From the NCBI GenBank assembly GCA_900543805.1, contig UQTE01000030.1, forward strand, positions 1-23,614: DNA of 23,614 nt, written 5' to 3'. Below, piece after piece: positions 14,359 through 22,582 of the stretch. The notes below the pieces were generated by a model. The model had not been told where the DNA came from. It saw only the letters and a program-made list of their open reading frames with translations, and ran no database searches. The translations under genes were made by a program, and so were the position numbers. Source of the stretch: an uncultured Sutterella sp. (GTDB lineage Bacteria; Pseudomonadota; Gammaproteobacteria; Burkholderiales; Burkholderiaceae_F). Position 1 is the stretch's first letter. Every line of letters begins with the position of its first letter.

Positions 14359-14537
14359 GTCCTCGGGCGGGAAAACGTCGTCCAAAACTTTTTTCGTAGC
14401 CGTTTGCAACGTTTCCTTGCAGCTTGCGGGTGGTCTCTTTACCTTTCTTTTGAGAAGATGCAGGAAAGGGAGGCGCCCGTCGCGATTCTTTTGGCTGCGG
14501 GCGCACTCTTCCGGACGATGTTCAGAAGGAGACGCAG

Positions 14538-14753
14538 ATGCAAAAATCGAGACGCCTTTTCTTCGCTTTCGCGGCCGCCACGGCTTTGGGCGCCACCACG
14601 CTTTTGACGGGCTGCCATCATTGGGCTCATCGTCCGCCGCCTCCGCGGGGCGGTCGTCCCGGCGGCGGTCCGGGCGGTTCGGGCGGTCCCGGCAGACCCG
14701 GTCCCGGTCCGGGCGGACGCCCCGGTCCCGGTTTCGGTCCGCGTCCCCGTTGA
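14538..14753 (+). CDS. Tiny Gly/Pro-rich lipoprotein
   Basis: The protein has 71 aa. A good Shine-Dalgarno sequence (AGAAGGAGA) precedes ATG 14538. A basic start and hydrophobic stretch end in the lipobox LLTGC (Cys26). The mature part is HHWAHRPPPPRGG followed by about 35 residues made almost only of Gly, Pro and Arg with two or three Ser/Phe. It has low complexity and no fold is predicted. It is probably a surface or periplasm-facing lipid-anchored peptide. The two His after the Cys could bind metal, but that is speculation. A perfect terminator follows, so it is a stand-alone gene. The lipobox and ribosome binding site make it more credible than a random GC-rich frame. Confidence 0.72.
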   Translation: MQKSRRLFFAFAAATALGATTLLTGCHHWAHRPPPPRGGRPGGGPGGSGGPGRPGPGPGGRPGPGFGPRPR

Positions 14754-14780
14754 GGGCGCATTGTTATGACGGATTGAGAG

Positions 14781-14813
14781 AAAGCGGTCGGCGAAGCGTC
14801 GGCCGCTTTTCTT
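14781..14813 (+). terminator. Intrinsic terminator after the Gly/Pro-rich lipoprotein
   Basis: AAAGCGGTCG (14781-14790) pairs with CGGCCGCTTT (14800-14809; one G-T pair) and runs into TTTTCTT. Confidence 0.8.
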
Positions 14814-14855
14814 GTCGGGCGTTTCTTTCCTGCGCCGGAGCGGTTGCCGAATCGA

Positions 14856-15809
14856 TTACGCTTCGGCGCCCGCTTCCCGGAGGCGCTTGATGTCGCGAAG
14901 CGGCGAATCGCCGAAGAGGCTCTTGTAGTCGCGCACGAACTGCGCGGAACTCTCGTAGCCCACCCGGTACGACGCCGTCGTGACGTTCACTTCGCGCGCC
15001 AGGAGCATTCGGCGCGCCTCGAAGAGCCGCACGCGCTTTCGGAACTGCAGGGGTGAAAACCCCGTCACCTGCCGGAAATGCCGGTGGAAGGTGGCGTTCG
15101 ACATGTTTGCGCGCGAGGTAAGCGTCTCGATCGAGCAGGAGTCGGAATAGTTCGAGCGGATCCAGGTCACGGCGTTGAGAACGGCGTGGCCTTCCGTTCC
15201 CGCGCAGGCGAGCGCGCGGAGCGAAGCGCCGCAGGAAGAGTCGAGAAGCAGGGCGTGGAGATTGCGCAAAAAGAGCGGCGCCCGAAGAGAAACGAGGGCG
15301 GGGCGCTCGAGGAGCCGCAGGAGAAGAAGGAATCCTTCGGCGAGGTCTTCGTCGGGTCGAATGACGTGCACGCCGTTGGGCAGGTCCGAGCTCTTGGGAA
15401 CTTTGTGCGACCAGGCGAGCGCGCCGGCGTACTCCATCAGAACCGTCATGTCGAGGGACACCGAGAGCGCGAGAAAGGGATTCTCGGGCGACGCGTCGAG
15501 CGTATGAAATTCCGAAGGCGAGGCGATCCCGCAGACGAGACTCTCGCCCGGTCCGTATTCCAGAACCTGTCCGCCGATCGCGGTCGACTTGCGGCCGCGC
15601 ACGATAAAGGAGGTCATCAGTTCGCCCGCGCTTCGTTCGATGAAGGTGTTCGAAGTGATTCGATAGAGCGTGAGGCCGGGCACGATCGTCGCATGAACGC
15701 CCGTGCGGGGCGCATGCCGAAGAATGAGGGCGGCGGCCTCGTCGAGAAGAGCATTCGCGCCCTGTGAAACCGTGTCGCTGAGTTTTCTTTCGTTGTCCGC
15801 CGTCGCCAT
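14856..15809 (-). CDS. AraC-family transcriptional regulator
   Basis: The protein has 317 aa. Residues about 35-190 form the AraC N-terminal domain of the PF06719 type (LTLYRITSNT, FIVRGRKST, YGPGESLVCGI, PSEFHTL). The C-terminal 100 residues hold the two helix-turn-helix motifs (SIETLTSRANMSNATFHRHF and ASYRVGYESSAQFVRDYKSLFG). AGAGG precedes ATG 15809. Relatives of this type (for example E. coli YqhC) respond to reactive aldehydes or electrophiles and activate nearby oxidoreductases. The divergent neighbour at 16067 is the remnant of a quinone-reductase-like flavoprotein, which fits that pattern. Direct repeats AAGTCTTC and AAGTCTAC (15884-15891, 15898-15905) in the shared upstream region are possible operator half-sites. 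Confidence 0.9.
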   Translation of the reverse strand: MATADNERKLSDTVSQGANALLDEAAALILRHAPRTGVHATIVPGLTLYRITSNTFIERSAGELMTSFIVRGRKSTAIGGQVLEYGPGESLVCGIASPSEFHTLDASPENPFLALSVSLDMTVLMEYAGALAWSHKVPKSSDLPNGVHVIRPDEDLAEGFLLLLRLLERPALVSLRAPLFLRNLHALLLDSSCGASLRALACAGTEGHAVLNAVTWIRSNYSDSCSIETLTSRANMSNATFHRHFRQVTGFSPLQFRKRVRLFEARRMLLAREVNVTTASYRVGYESSAQFVRDYKSLFGDSPLRDIKRLREAGAEA

Positions 15810-15883
15810 GATCGGATCCTCTCTGTCTTGAGCTACTCGTTGGAGACCGATCCGCGGGACGCCCCCGCCGCTCCTCCGTGATC

Positions 15884-15905
15884 AAGTCTTCATCGTGAAG
15901 TCTAC
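15884..15905. promoter_or_regulatory. Possible AraC-type operator half-sites
   Basis: Direct repeats AAGTCTTC and AAGTCTAC are spaced 14 bp apart in the divergent region between the araC-type gene and its neighbour. The spacing is shorter than the roughly two helical turns usual for this family, so the call is weak. Confidence 0.2.
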
Positions 15906-16066
15906 GCAACACGATTTGATTTTGTGATGTTTTTCTTGCGGGTTGAGAAAATCCGTCAAAAAATTGAGCGGAAAACGAACGTGAACGTCTTCGTTCAGCA
16001 ACAAAATGACAAAAAGAAAGATCCCCGGACGCATTCGTTCCGGGGCGCATCGAAGGAGTTCATGAC

Positions 16067-16309
16067 ATGAAGAACATTCTCGTCCTCAACGGCCATCCGA
16101 ATCCCGACGACTCGACGGCGGGAAAGGCCGTGCTCGAAGCTTTTCGGACGCTTCGACCCGACGCAAAGGTCCGCACGCTTGCGGCCCTCTGCGGGTCGGA
16201 CGGTTACGACGTCGCGGCCGAACAGGCGGCGCTTGTCGAAGCCGACGTCATCGCGGGGGCGCTCATCGCCGGCCCCGCGGCCTACGCCAAGACGGCGACG
16301 CGCGGTTGA
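16067..16309 (+). pseudogene. Truncated flavodoxin-fold NAD(P)H:quinone reductase
   Basis: The remnant has 80 aa; full-length relatives have about 175-200. The N-terminus MKNILVLNGHPNPDDSTAG is the classic Flavodoxin_2/KefF-MdaB start, and AEQAALVEADVI matches the segment just before the family's FPxYWYSxP motif. That motif and everything after it are gone: the frame continues with AGALIAGPAAYAKTATRG and stops. This looks like an internal deletion joining an N-terminal third to a C-terminal tail. A strong GAAGGAG ribosome binding site remains, preceded by a CCCCGGA/TCCGGGG hairpin (16023-16045), so it may still be expressed. It was probably once the target of the divergent AraC-type regulator. 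A short functional protein cannot be excluded. Confidence 0.7.
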
Positions 16310-16357
16310 GCCGCGGTCTCAGTAATATTTCTCTGCAACTTTATGAAGGGTGACAAC

Positions 16358-16777
16358 ATGATCCGCAAAACCTTGTCTTCCGCTCTCTTTTGCGTTCTTC
16401 TTTCCTCGTCCGCGGTGATGGCTGCGGGCACCGCCGCTCCTACGGCGGACCCCTATGCCGGCAACATCGTGCGGCTCTCCAAGATTACGGTCGATCCCGC
16501 GCAGGTCGAGGCCTACAAGGTCTTCGCCGCGGAAGTCGGACGCGAATCGATGAAGAACGAACCGGGCGTTCGCGTTCTCTACAGCGTGCAGGAAAAGAAG
16601 GATCCGACGAAGTTCACTATTCTCGAGATCTACGCGGACGACGCGGCCTACAAGCACCACATCGGGACCGCCCACTTCAAGAAGTACAAGGAGGGGACCA
16701 TCAAGATGGTGAAGGACCTTCAGCTCATCGACTGCAATCCTTTGGTGCCCGAAGCGCTCATCAAGCCCGCGAAGTAA
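16358..16777 (+). CDS. Exported ABM-domain protein (putative quinol monooxygenase family)
   Basis: The protein has 139 aa from ATG 16358, chosen because AAGGGTG lies at good distance; ATG 16343 lacks a Shine-Dalgarno sequence. A signal peptide ends at about residue 23 (SSAVMA-A). The mature part is a single ABM domain: IVRLSKITVDPAQVEAYKVF, PGVRVLYSVQEKKDPTKFTI, and YKHHIGTAHFKKY, the conserved His-containing end motif. ABM proteins degrade quinols or small aromatics without metal or cofactor. Being exported is less usual, and a binding rather than catalytic role is possible. It starts 48 bp after the truncated reductase on the same strand, so both may share the AraC-regulated transcript. Confidence 0.82.
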   Translation: MIRKTLSSALFCVLLSSSAVMAAGTAAPTADPYAGNIVRLSKITVDPAQVEAYKVFAAEVGRESMKNEPGVRVLYSVQEKKDPTKFTILEIYADDAAYKHHIGTAHFKKYKEGTIKMVKDLQLIDCNPLVPEALIKPAK

Positions 16778-16793
16778 GCGGAAGGGAAAACTC

Positions 16794-16815
16794 GGAGCCG
16801 TCAACGGACGGCTCC
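16794..16815 (+). terminator. Hairpin after the ABM-domain gene
   Basis: GGAGCCGTC-AACG-GACGGCTCC is a perfect nine-pair stem shortly after the stop codon. No U-run follows, so termination may be weak or rely on the next hairpin. Confidence 0.5.
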
Positions 16816-16832
16816 GGCGCAGACAACAGAAA

Positions 16833-16860
16833 GGGCGAAGCCCCGCGAGGAGCTTCGCCC
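16833..16860 (-). terminator. Terminator of the peptidyl-prolyl isomerase gene
   Basis: GGGCGAAGC (16833-16841) pairs perfectly with GCTTCGCCC (16852-16860). On the minus strand it is followed by TTTCTGTTG, 25 bp after the stop codon of the isomerase gene. Confidence 0.7.
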
Positions 16861-16885
16861 TGATTCGTCGTGCGCAGACTTCGGA

Positions 16886-17671
16886 TTATTCGACCTTGGC
16901 CTTCTTGGCGAGGTCGAGGAAGTGCTGCTGCATGCGCTGGTTCGTGAGCGCGTTCTTGAGCTGCGGAGCCTGGCTTTCGTAGGCCGGGAAGAGCTGCGCC
17001 GGACGCTTGGCGTCGAGCTTCACGACGTGGAAGCCGTACTGCGTGCGGATCGGCGTCTGGGCGACTTCGCCCGGCTTCAGAGCCGAGAAGGCGACGCCGA
17101 AGGCGGCGGGATAGGAGCGCGGAACGACCCAGCCCAAGAGACCGCCCTGATTCTTGTTGCCCGTGTCTTCGGAGAATTCCTCGGCGAGCTTGTCAAAGTT
17201 CGCGCCCTTGTTGCCGAGACGCTTGATGAGGTTCTTGGCCTGTTCCTCGGTCTTCACGAGGATGTGGCGGACCTGGTATTCCGTGTCGCCGTAGGCGGCC
17301 TTCTGACGGTCGTAGGCGGCCTTCACGTCCTTGTCGGAAACGGGATTGGCCTTGGCCCAGTCCTGAATGAGCGCGTTGATGAGGACCTGTTCGCGGGCGG
17401 CGTTGATCGCTTCCTTCACGTCGGCGCGGCTTTCAAGCTTGGCCTTCTTGGCTTCCTGCAGGAGAACCGTCTGCTGGATGAGGGCGTTCTTCACCTGACG
17501 TTCGAGTTCGGGACTCGCGGGCTGACCCTGACGGACGGCGCGGTCGTAGATGGCTTTCTGTTCGGCGACCGAAACGGTTTCGCCGTTCACCTTGAAGGCC
17601 TTCAGTTCGGCGTTGGCCGCACCGGCGGTCATCAGGGCGGCAAGGCCGAGAACGAGAAGTTTTTTCTGCAT
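16886..17671 (-). CDS. Periplasmic parvulin-type peptidyl-prolyl cis-trans isomerase
   Basis: The protein has 261 aa. The signal peptide MQKKLLVLGLAALMTAGAANA is cleaved at about residue 21. A SurA/PrsA-like N-terminal helical part (about 25-130) is followed by one parvulin domain (about 131-220) with YQVRHILVKTEEQA, FDKLAEEFSEDTGNKNQGG-type core, GWVVPRSYPAAF and YGFHVVKL. It catalyses proline isomerisation and probably chaperones exported or outer-membrane proteins. Having one parvulin domain instead of two separates it from E. coli SurA. It stands alone, 114 bp after the start of the yciB 3' end, with its own terminator. Confidence 0.92.
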   Translation of the reverse strand: MQKKLLVLGLAALMTAGAANAELKAFKVNGETVSVAEQKAIYDRAVRQGQPASPELERQVKNALIQQTVLLQEAKKAKLESRADVKEAINAAREQVLINALIQDWAKANPVSDKDVKAAYDRQKAAYGDTEYQVRHILVKTEEQAKNLIKRLGNKGANFDKLAEEFSEDTGNKNQGGLLGWVVPRSYPAAFGVAFSALKPGEVAQTPIRTQYGFHVVKLDAKRPAQLFPAYESQAPQLKNALTNQRMQQHFLDLAKKAKVE

Positions 17672-17770
17672 GATCTTTTCTCTTTTGTTGGGTCCGACTC
17701 GGGGCGGCGGGTTCCGGTTCGGGCTCGCCGCCCACCGGGTCCGGCGGGATAAAAGAAGGGAAGTCCTTTG

Positions 17771-18391
17771 TCAGGCCTTCGTATCCGAGGAATTTTGCCC
17801 CTCAACCATGTATTTTGCCAGACAGAGGGTTACGCCAATTGTAAAAATGAATGTCATCCCCATGAGCCCGAAGAGCTTGAAGTTGACCCAGGTGTCGGTC
17901 GAACACGTGTAGGCGACAAGGAGGTTGACGATCCCGGTGACGAAGAAGAAGCCGATCCAGGACCACTGCATGATGTGCCAGCCGCGCTTTTCCATGACGA
18001 TCTGGCCCCCGAGGAGCGACTGGATGAAGTTGCGGTTCGTCGCGCGGCCGTAAAGGAGGATCGCCCCGAAAATCCAGTAGAGGATCGTGGGCTTCCACTT
18101 GATGAAGAGTTCGTTTTGGAGCCACAGTGTGAGGCTCCCGAAGACGACGATCACCGCGAGGCTGATCCAGAGCATCGGCTTGATCTCCTTGCCGCGCACG
18201 AGGAGCCATGCGACCTGCAGGATCGTCGCGAGAATCGCCACGATCGTCGCGACGAAGACGGGGATCTGCTCGGGCGAGGGATTCGTGAGAACGAGCGAGG
18301 CAAACTCGGCGCTCGCGTCGGGGAAGAATTCGGAGCCTTTGAAGGACGCGAAAAAGAGAATGACGGGAAAGAGGTCGAAGAGGAACTGCAT
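17771..18391 (-). CDS. yciB: Inner-membrane-spanning protein YciB (septation protein A family)
   Basis: The protein has 206 aa. ATG 18391 gives MQFLFDLFPVILFFASFK, which matches the conserved start of YciB; longer frames add unrelated residues. Five to six membrane helices with the family segments KPTILYWIFGAILL, LLGGQIVMEKRGWHIMQWSW and NLLVAYTCSTDTWVNFKLFG. YciB is a conserved inner-membrane protein linked to envelope integrity and cell division. A perfect minus-strand -10 TATAAT lies at 18434-18439. It is divergent from the M16 peptidase and separated from the downstream isomerase gene by about 100 bp. Confidence 0.93.
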   Translation of the reverse strand: MQFLFDLFPVILFFASFKGSEFFPDASAEFASLVLTNPSPEQIPVFVATIVAILATILQVAWLLVRGKEIKPMLWISLAVIVVFGSLTLWLQNELFIKWKPTILYWIFGAILLYGRATNRNFIQSLLGGQIVMEKRGWHIMQWSWIGFFFVTGIVNLLVAYTCSTDTWVNFKLFGLMGMTFIFTIGVTLCLAKYMVEGQNSSDTKA

Positions 18392-18433
18392 GGCGGGCCG
18401 TTTTGACGGTCTTGGGTTCATCGAAAGGAGGAA

Positions 18434-18439
18434 ATTATA
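18434..18439 (-). promoter_or_regulatory. -10 element of yciB
   Basis: A perfect TATAAT on the minus strand, in GCTATAATTTCC, 43 bp before the yciB start. The -35 region is weak (GATTCG at 17-18 bp). Confidence 0.5.
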
Positions 18440-18489
18440 GCAAGGGGCCCGAGGGGCGAATCCGACGGTTCGGACGCATTGCGCTCTCC

Positions 18490-18519
18490 TTTCTGAGGGT
18501 ACGAGCGTTTTGGTAACAT
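18490..18519 (+). promoter_or_regulatory. Possible promoter of the M16 peptidase
   Basis: TTTCTG (18490-18495), 18-bp spacer, TAACAT (18514-18519) preceded by TG (an extended -10-like context). It lies about 140 bp before the start codon on the plus strand. Confidence 0.3.
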
Positions 18520-18656
18520 TCGCAAACGATTCGATGAAGGGCCGTAAGCTTCTTGCGCGCTTCATCTCGTAGAGTGAGCGTACGACTATGAATCGTTCGC
18601 CCTCGGAGACCGAGACCGGGCGGACGGTTCCTTTTCTTTTGGGAGAAGAATCGTCT

Positions 18657-21410
18657 ATGCACGCATTCAAACAAATATTGCTGTTGAGCGCACTCGCCGC
18701 GGTCGGCACGACCGTGACGGTGCAAGCCAAGGAGAAAGACTTGAACGCAGAGAAACAACCCGAAGCCGTCGCGACGGTGGAGGGCATCACGGAATACCGA
18801 CTCGACAACGGCCTGCGCGTCGTCCTCTATCCCGACGAAAGCAAGCCGACCGCGACCGTCAACATGACCTATCTCGTGGGGTCGCGCCATGAAAACTACG
18901 GCGAGACCGGCATGGCGCACCTCCTTGAGCACCTCATGTTCAAGGGGTCGAAGAACTATCCCAACCCGACGGCCGAATTCACGAAGCGGGGCTTCCGCAT
19001 GAACGGCACGACCTGGCTCGACCGCACGAACTACTTCGTGAGCTTCACCGCCACCGACGACAACATGAAGTGGGCGCTCGGCTGGCAGGCCGACTCGATG
19101 ACGAACGCCTTCATCGCGAAGAAGGACCTCGACACCGAAATGACCGTGGTGCGCAACGAATACGAAATGGGCGAAAACCGTCCCGTTTCGGTGATGCTGA
19201 AGCGCATGCAGTCCGTCCTCTTTGACTGGCACAGTTACGGGCGCAACACGATCGGCGCGCGCTCCGACATCGAGAACGTCGAAATCGAAAACCTTCAGGC
19301 CTTCTATCACCGCTACTATCAGCCCGACAACGCGGTGCTGACGGTTTCGGGCAAGTTCGACGTCCCGACGGTCCTCGGCTGGGTGCAGGACTACTTCGGG
19401 CCGATCCCGAAGCCCACCCGCACGCTTCCTCATGAATGGACGGTGGAACCCACGGCCGACGGCGAGCGCTTCTTCACGATCCGCCGTCCGGGCGAACAAA
19501 AGCTCGTGGCGGTGGGCTACCGCATTCCCGCGGCGCTCGCGCCCGACTACGAACCGCTCGCCATGGGCGTTTCGATCCTCGGCACGACGCCTACGGGGCG
19601 TCTCTACAAGGAACTCGTCGAAACCGGCATGGCTTCGCAGGTCTTCGGCTGGACGACGCCTGGCTCGCACCCGGGCTTCGTGATGTTCGGCGCGATGGTC
19701 GACAAGGATAAGGACCTCGCTCCGGTGCGCGAAAAGCTCGTCTCGACGATTGAAAACGCCTTCAAGGAAAAGCCCGCCGAAGAGGCGGAGCTCAAGCTCC
19801 AGCAAAACGAACAGGCCCTGATGTTCGACCGTGCGCTCGCCGATCCGGAACAGTTCGCCGTGGGGCTGAGCGACTACATTGCGCTCGGCGACTGGCGTCT
19901 CTTCTTCGCCGACCGCGAGGAAGTCGCCTCCGTCACCGTCGACGAAGTGAACAAGGCCGCGGCGAAGTATCTCGTTCGCGACAACCGCGTCGTGGGCGAA
20001 TACATCCCGACCACGGAACTCAAGCGCGCCGAAATCGCGCCCGCGCCCTCGGCCGAGGAAGTGTTGAAGAAGTACGACTTCAAGGCGGAAGGGAAGGCCG
20101 TGGCGGCCTTCGATCCTTCGCAGGACAACCTCAACGCCTCGACGAAGCGCGTCGAAATCGACGGCATCAAGACGGCGCTCCTTCCGAAGGCTTCGCGCGG
20201 CGAAACCGTGACGGTTTCGATGCAGCTCCAGAACGGCGACTTCGAGTCCGCGAAGAAGACGGCCGTCTCCATGCTCGGCGCCGCGATGCTGCAGCGCGGT
20301 ACGGACGAGATGACGCGGGACGACATCGACCGCGCCTTCACGGAAAACCGCATGGAGGGCTCTCCCTTCACCTTTACGACGGACCGCGAACACGTGGCGG
20401 GCGCGATTGCCTTGGCCGGTCATCTCATGACCCGTTCGACCTTCCCGGAAAAGGAATTCGAAACGCTTAAGAGCCAGATGATCCAGGGCCTCAAGGCGCG
20501 CTCCGATGATCCGCGCACGAAGGCTTCCGACGCGATCACGAAGCACTTCGACACCTATCCGAAGGGAGACCCGCGCCACACCGAAACGAGCGAGGAACTT
20601 CTTGCCGAAATCGAAGCGGTGACGCTCGACGAGGTGAAGGACTGGTACAAGAACGTCTTCGGGACGACCGAAGGGAACTTCGCCGTCGTGGGCGACTTTG
20701 ACGAAGAAGCCGTGAAGAAGGCCCTCTCGGAGAAGATCGTCGGCGAAAAGACGAAGACCGTGAAGTTCGAGCGCGTCGTGCGCGAATACCGTCCTGTCAA
20801 GGCCGACCGCATCACGATCGACACGCCCGAAAAGGAAAACGCGGTGCTCTACGCGCGCGTCGCCTTCCCGGCCAATCAGAAGGACGCCGACCGCGCGGCG
20901 CTTCTCGTCGCCGACCACATCCTCGGCGGCTCCTCGGGGCTGTCGAACCGCATCGTGACGCGTCTGCGTCAGAAGGAAGGCCTCTCCTACGGTGCCGGCT
21001 CGAACATCCGCATTCCGTTCTACGGCGATGCGGCGAGCTGGAGCGTTCTCGCCATCGTGGCGCCGCAGAACATCGCGCAGGCCGAAGCGAGTCTCAAGGA
21101 CGAACTTGCCCGCGCCGTGAAGGACGGCATCACCGAAGAGGAACTCGCCGACGCGAAGAAGGGCATGCTCGACGCCCGCGCCGTCAACCGCGCCCAGGAC
21201 TCGGTCGTGGCCCAGGCCTGGACCTCCTACCTCGAACGCGGTCTCGACTGGACCGAATCGAAGAAGGTTGAAGAGCAGATCCTTGCGCTTACGGTCGAGG
21301 ACGTCAACAAGGCGATCCGCCGCTTCGCCGACCCTGAAAACCTCACGATCGTCCTCGCGGGCGACCGCGAAAAGGCGAAGGAGGCCGGCAAGGACTTCTT
21401 CGCGAAGTAA
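18657..21410 (+). CDS. Exported two-domain M16 (pitrilysin-type) zinc metallopeptidase
   Basis: The protein has 917 aa. ATG 18657 is chosen for GGGAGAA upstream and the signal peptide that follows (ends about VQA, residue 24). ATG 18588 would put 23 extra residues before it. The N-terminal M16 domain holds the inverted zinc motif HLLEH (H88, E91, H92) and the third ligand near E167 in VVRNEYEMGEN. The C-terminal half (from about 470) repeats the fold without the zinc site, with the substrate-binding segment GLSNRIVTRLRQKEGLSYGAGS. Such two-domain enzymes form a closing clam-shell and degrade peptides in the periplasm. It stands alone, followed by a strong terminator. Confidence 0.94.
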   Translation: MHAFKQILLLSALAAVGTTVTVQAKEKDLNAEKQPEAVATVEGITEYRLDNGLRVVLYPDESKPTATVNMTYLVGSRHENYGETGMAHLLEHLMFKGSKNYPNPTAEFTKRGFRMNGTTWLDRTNYFVSFTATDDNMKWALGWQADSMTNAFIAKKDLDTEMTVVRNEYEMGENRPVSVMLKRMQSVLFDWHSYGRNTIGARSDIENVEIENLQAFYHRYYQPDNAVLTVSGKFDVPTVLGWVQDYFGPIPKPTRTLPHEWTVEPTADGERFFTIRRPGEQKLVAVGYRIPAALAPDYEPLAMGVSILGTTPTGRLYKELVETGMASQVFGWTTPGSHPGFVMFGAMVDKDKDLAPVREKLVSTIENAFKEKPAEEAELKLQQNEQALMFDRALADPEQFAVGLSDYIALGDWRLFFADREEVASVTVDEVNKAAAKYLVRDNRVVGEYIPTTELKRAEIAPAPSAEEVLKKYDFKAEGKAVAAFDPSQDNLNASTKRVEIDGIKTALLPKASRGETVTVSMQLQNGDFESAKKTAVSMLGAAMLQRGTDEMTRDDIDRAFTENRMEGSPFTFTTDREHVAGAIALAGHLMTRSTFPEKEFETLKSQMIQGLKARSDDPRTKASDAITKHFDTYPKGDPRHTETSEELLAEIEAVTLDEVKDWYKNVFGTTEGNFAVVGDFDEEAVKKALSEKIVGEKTKTVKFERVVREYRPVKADRITIDTPEKENAVLYARVAFPANQKDADRAALLVADHILGGSSGLSNRIVTRLRQKEGLSYGAGSNIRIPFYGDAASWSVLAIVAPQNIAQAEASLKDELARAVKDGITEEELADAKKGMLDARAVNRAQDSVVAQAWTSYLERGLDWTESKKVEEQILALTVEDVNKAIRRFADPENLTIVLAGDREKAKEAGKDFFAK

Positions 21411-21439
21411 CGGCTGAAAATTTCGTCTGATCAGCTCGG

Positions 21440-21474
21440 GGGCTCCGATTCACGCGATCGGGGCCCTTTTTCTT
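21440..21474 (+). terminator. Intrinsic terminator after the M16 peptidase
   Basis: GGGCTCCGAT (21440-21449) pairs with ATCGGGGCCC (21457-21466; one T-G pair), followed by TTTTTCTT, 30 bp after the stop codon. Confidence 0.88.
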
Positions 21475-21517
21475 GTGGGGCGCAAAGATGACGGGCCCTT
21501 GCGGGCGGGCGAGCCGC

Positions 21518-21523
21518 TATACT
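21518..21523 (+). promoter_or_regulatory. Possible -10 element of the unrecognised operon
   Basis: TATACT in CCGCTATACTTCGG, 40 bp before the first gene. It lies right after the terminator of the M16 gene, where a promoter is needed. The -35 region is poor. Confidence 0.4.
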
Positions 21524-21563
21524 TCGGTATCGATACGAACAACGCCCCTACGGAGAGGCCCGA

Positions 21564-22061
21564 ATGGATCTTCACGCCGACAATCTTCACGATCTCACGA
21601 CCTTTTTCTTCACCTTCGGAAGCGAGTTTCTCGACGGCTTCGCCTACATCGAATCGAACGACGCGGCCGTGAACCACATGTCCGAAATGTCGGGCGTGAT
21701 GGGGGCGCTCCTCTCCGAATCGCACCGCGGGGAATTCCTCGCGATGCCCGACGACTGGGTGCTCGCCGAAATCGCCAAGGAGCTCCGCAAGGACCGCAAG
21801 CTCTTCGACTCGATGAAGGGGCAGTTCGATTCCGACGACGTCCTCGCCGAAGCCGAGGACGAACACGTGCCGCATCTCTTTGGCATGTGCTTCCTCCTGA
21901 ACGTCATGGACTATGCGCTCACGCAGGCCGAAAAGAAGAACGTCGAGGACGACAAGGGACAGTTCTTCCGCCTCGACGACCCGATCGCCCACTCGATCTG
22001 CGAAGAATTCGCGGCGACGCTTCTCAAGGCCTACCGCGCTTCGCTTTTGGCAAGGAGCTGA
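21564..22061 (+). CDS. Unrecognised acidic helical protein, first gene of a three-gene operon
   Basis: The protein has 165 aa with GGAGAGG upstream of ATG 21564. It is soluble, acidic and mostly helical, with no signal peptide. Notable segments are FFFTFGSEFLDGFAYIES, a Met-rich NHMSEMSGVMGALL stretch, the acidic DSDDVLAEAEDEHVPH block, and HLFGMCFLLNVMDYAL. No known domain or catalytic motif was recognised. The next gene begins 2 bp after its stop, so the two are almost certainly co-translated. Codon use and GC match the neighbours, which argues for a resident gene. Confidence 0.78.
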   Translation: MDLHADNLHDLTTFFFTFGSEFLDGFAYIESNDAAVNHMSEMSGVMGALLSESHRGEFLAMPDDWVLAEIAKELRKDRKLFDSMKGQFDSDDVLAEAEDEHVPHLFGMCFLLNVMDYALTQAEKKNVEDDKGQFFRLDDPIAHSICEEFAATLLKAYRASLLARS

Positions 22062-22063
22062 TC

Positions 22064-22582
22064 ATGGCGCGCTGTGACACGAGCTGCCGCACTTCCTGCC
22101 GCCGTTGCGGCGACTTCGGTTCCCGGGCGGAACGCAAACCCGACCTTCTCAACATCGAGGTGACGACGGGGATCTTCCGCAAGGCTTTTCAGAACTTCAT
22201 CAAGCGCCGCCGCGCGCTCGGCATCGAATACGACCGCGACGACATCGCCGCGGCCGACCAAAAGCTCGTCGACTGGCTCGTCGAAACCTACGGCGGGCGC
22301 AATCCCCACTACGAAGCCTCCGACGAATGGCACGGCTTCGGGATCCACGAACAGTTCGCCGAGTGGCTTCCGGCCGTCGCCGACCTCGAAGGGGACGACC
22401 TCCTTCGCGCGGCCTTCAAGCGCTTCGTCGCGGACATGGAGGACGCCTACGGGGTGCTCAAAGACACGCCCCGCTGGTTCGATCCCTCGGACGGGCTCGA
22501 CGAATACGTCGAAACGCTCGCCTCGATCTGGGGCGCCGTGACGGCGGGCGCGCCGCTCACCGAAATTCGGGGGGAAGCGTGA
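22064..22582 (+). CDS. Unrecognised protein with an N-terminal four-Cys cluster, second gene of the operon
   Basis: The protein has 172 aa from ATG 22064, chosen for AAGGAG just upstream. The N-terminus has C4-x3-C8-x3-C12-x2-C15, a spacing that could bind zinc or an iron-sulfur cluster. The rest is soluble and mixed helical: VTTGIFRKAFQNFIKRRRAL, a Trp/His-rich WHGFGIHEQFAEWLP part, and RFVADMEDAYGVLK. No signal peptide is present, so the Cys cluster is likely cytoplasmic. I know no family with this combination. The last four bases overlap the GTG start of the next gene, showing translational coupling. Confidence 0.76.
   Translation: MARCDTSCRTSCRRCGDFGSRAERKPDLLNIEVTTGIFRKAFQNFIKRRRALGIEYDRDDIAAADQKLVDWLVETYGGRNPHYEASDEWHGFGIHEQFAEWLPAVADLEGDDLLRAAFKRFVADMEDAYGVLKDTPRWFDPSDGLDEYVETLASIWGAVTAGAPLTEIRGEA

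Noticed and set aside
18435..20918. Long minus-strand open frame antisense to the M16 peptidase (827 codons)
   Set aside because: The plus strand carries a complete signal peptide, zinc motif and both M16 domains. The antisense product has only His/Arg/Val-rich low-information sequence.
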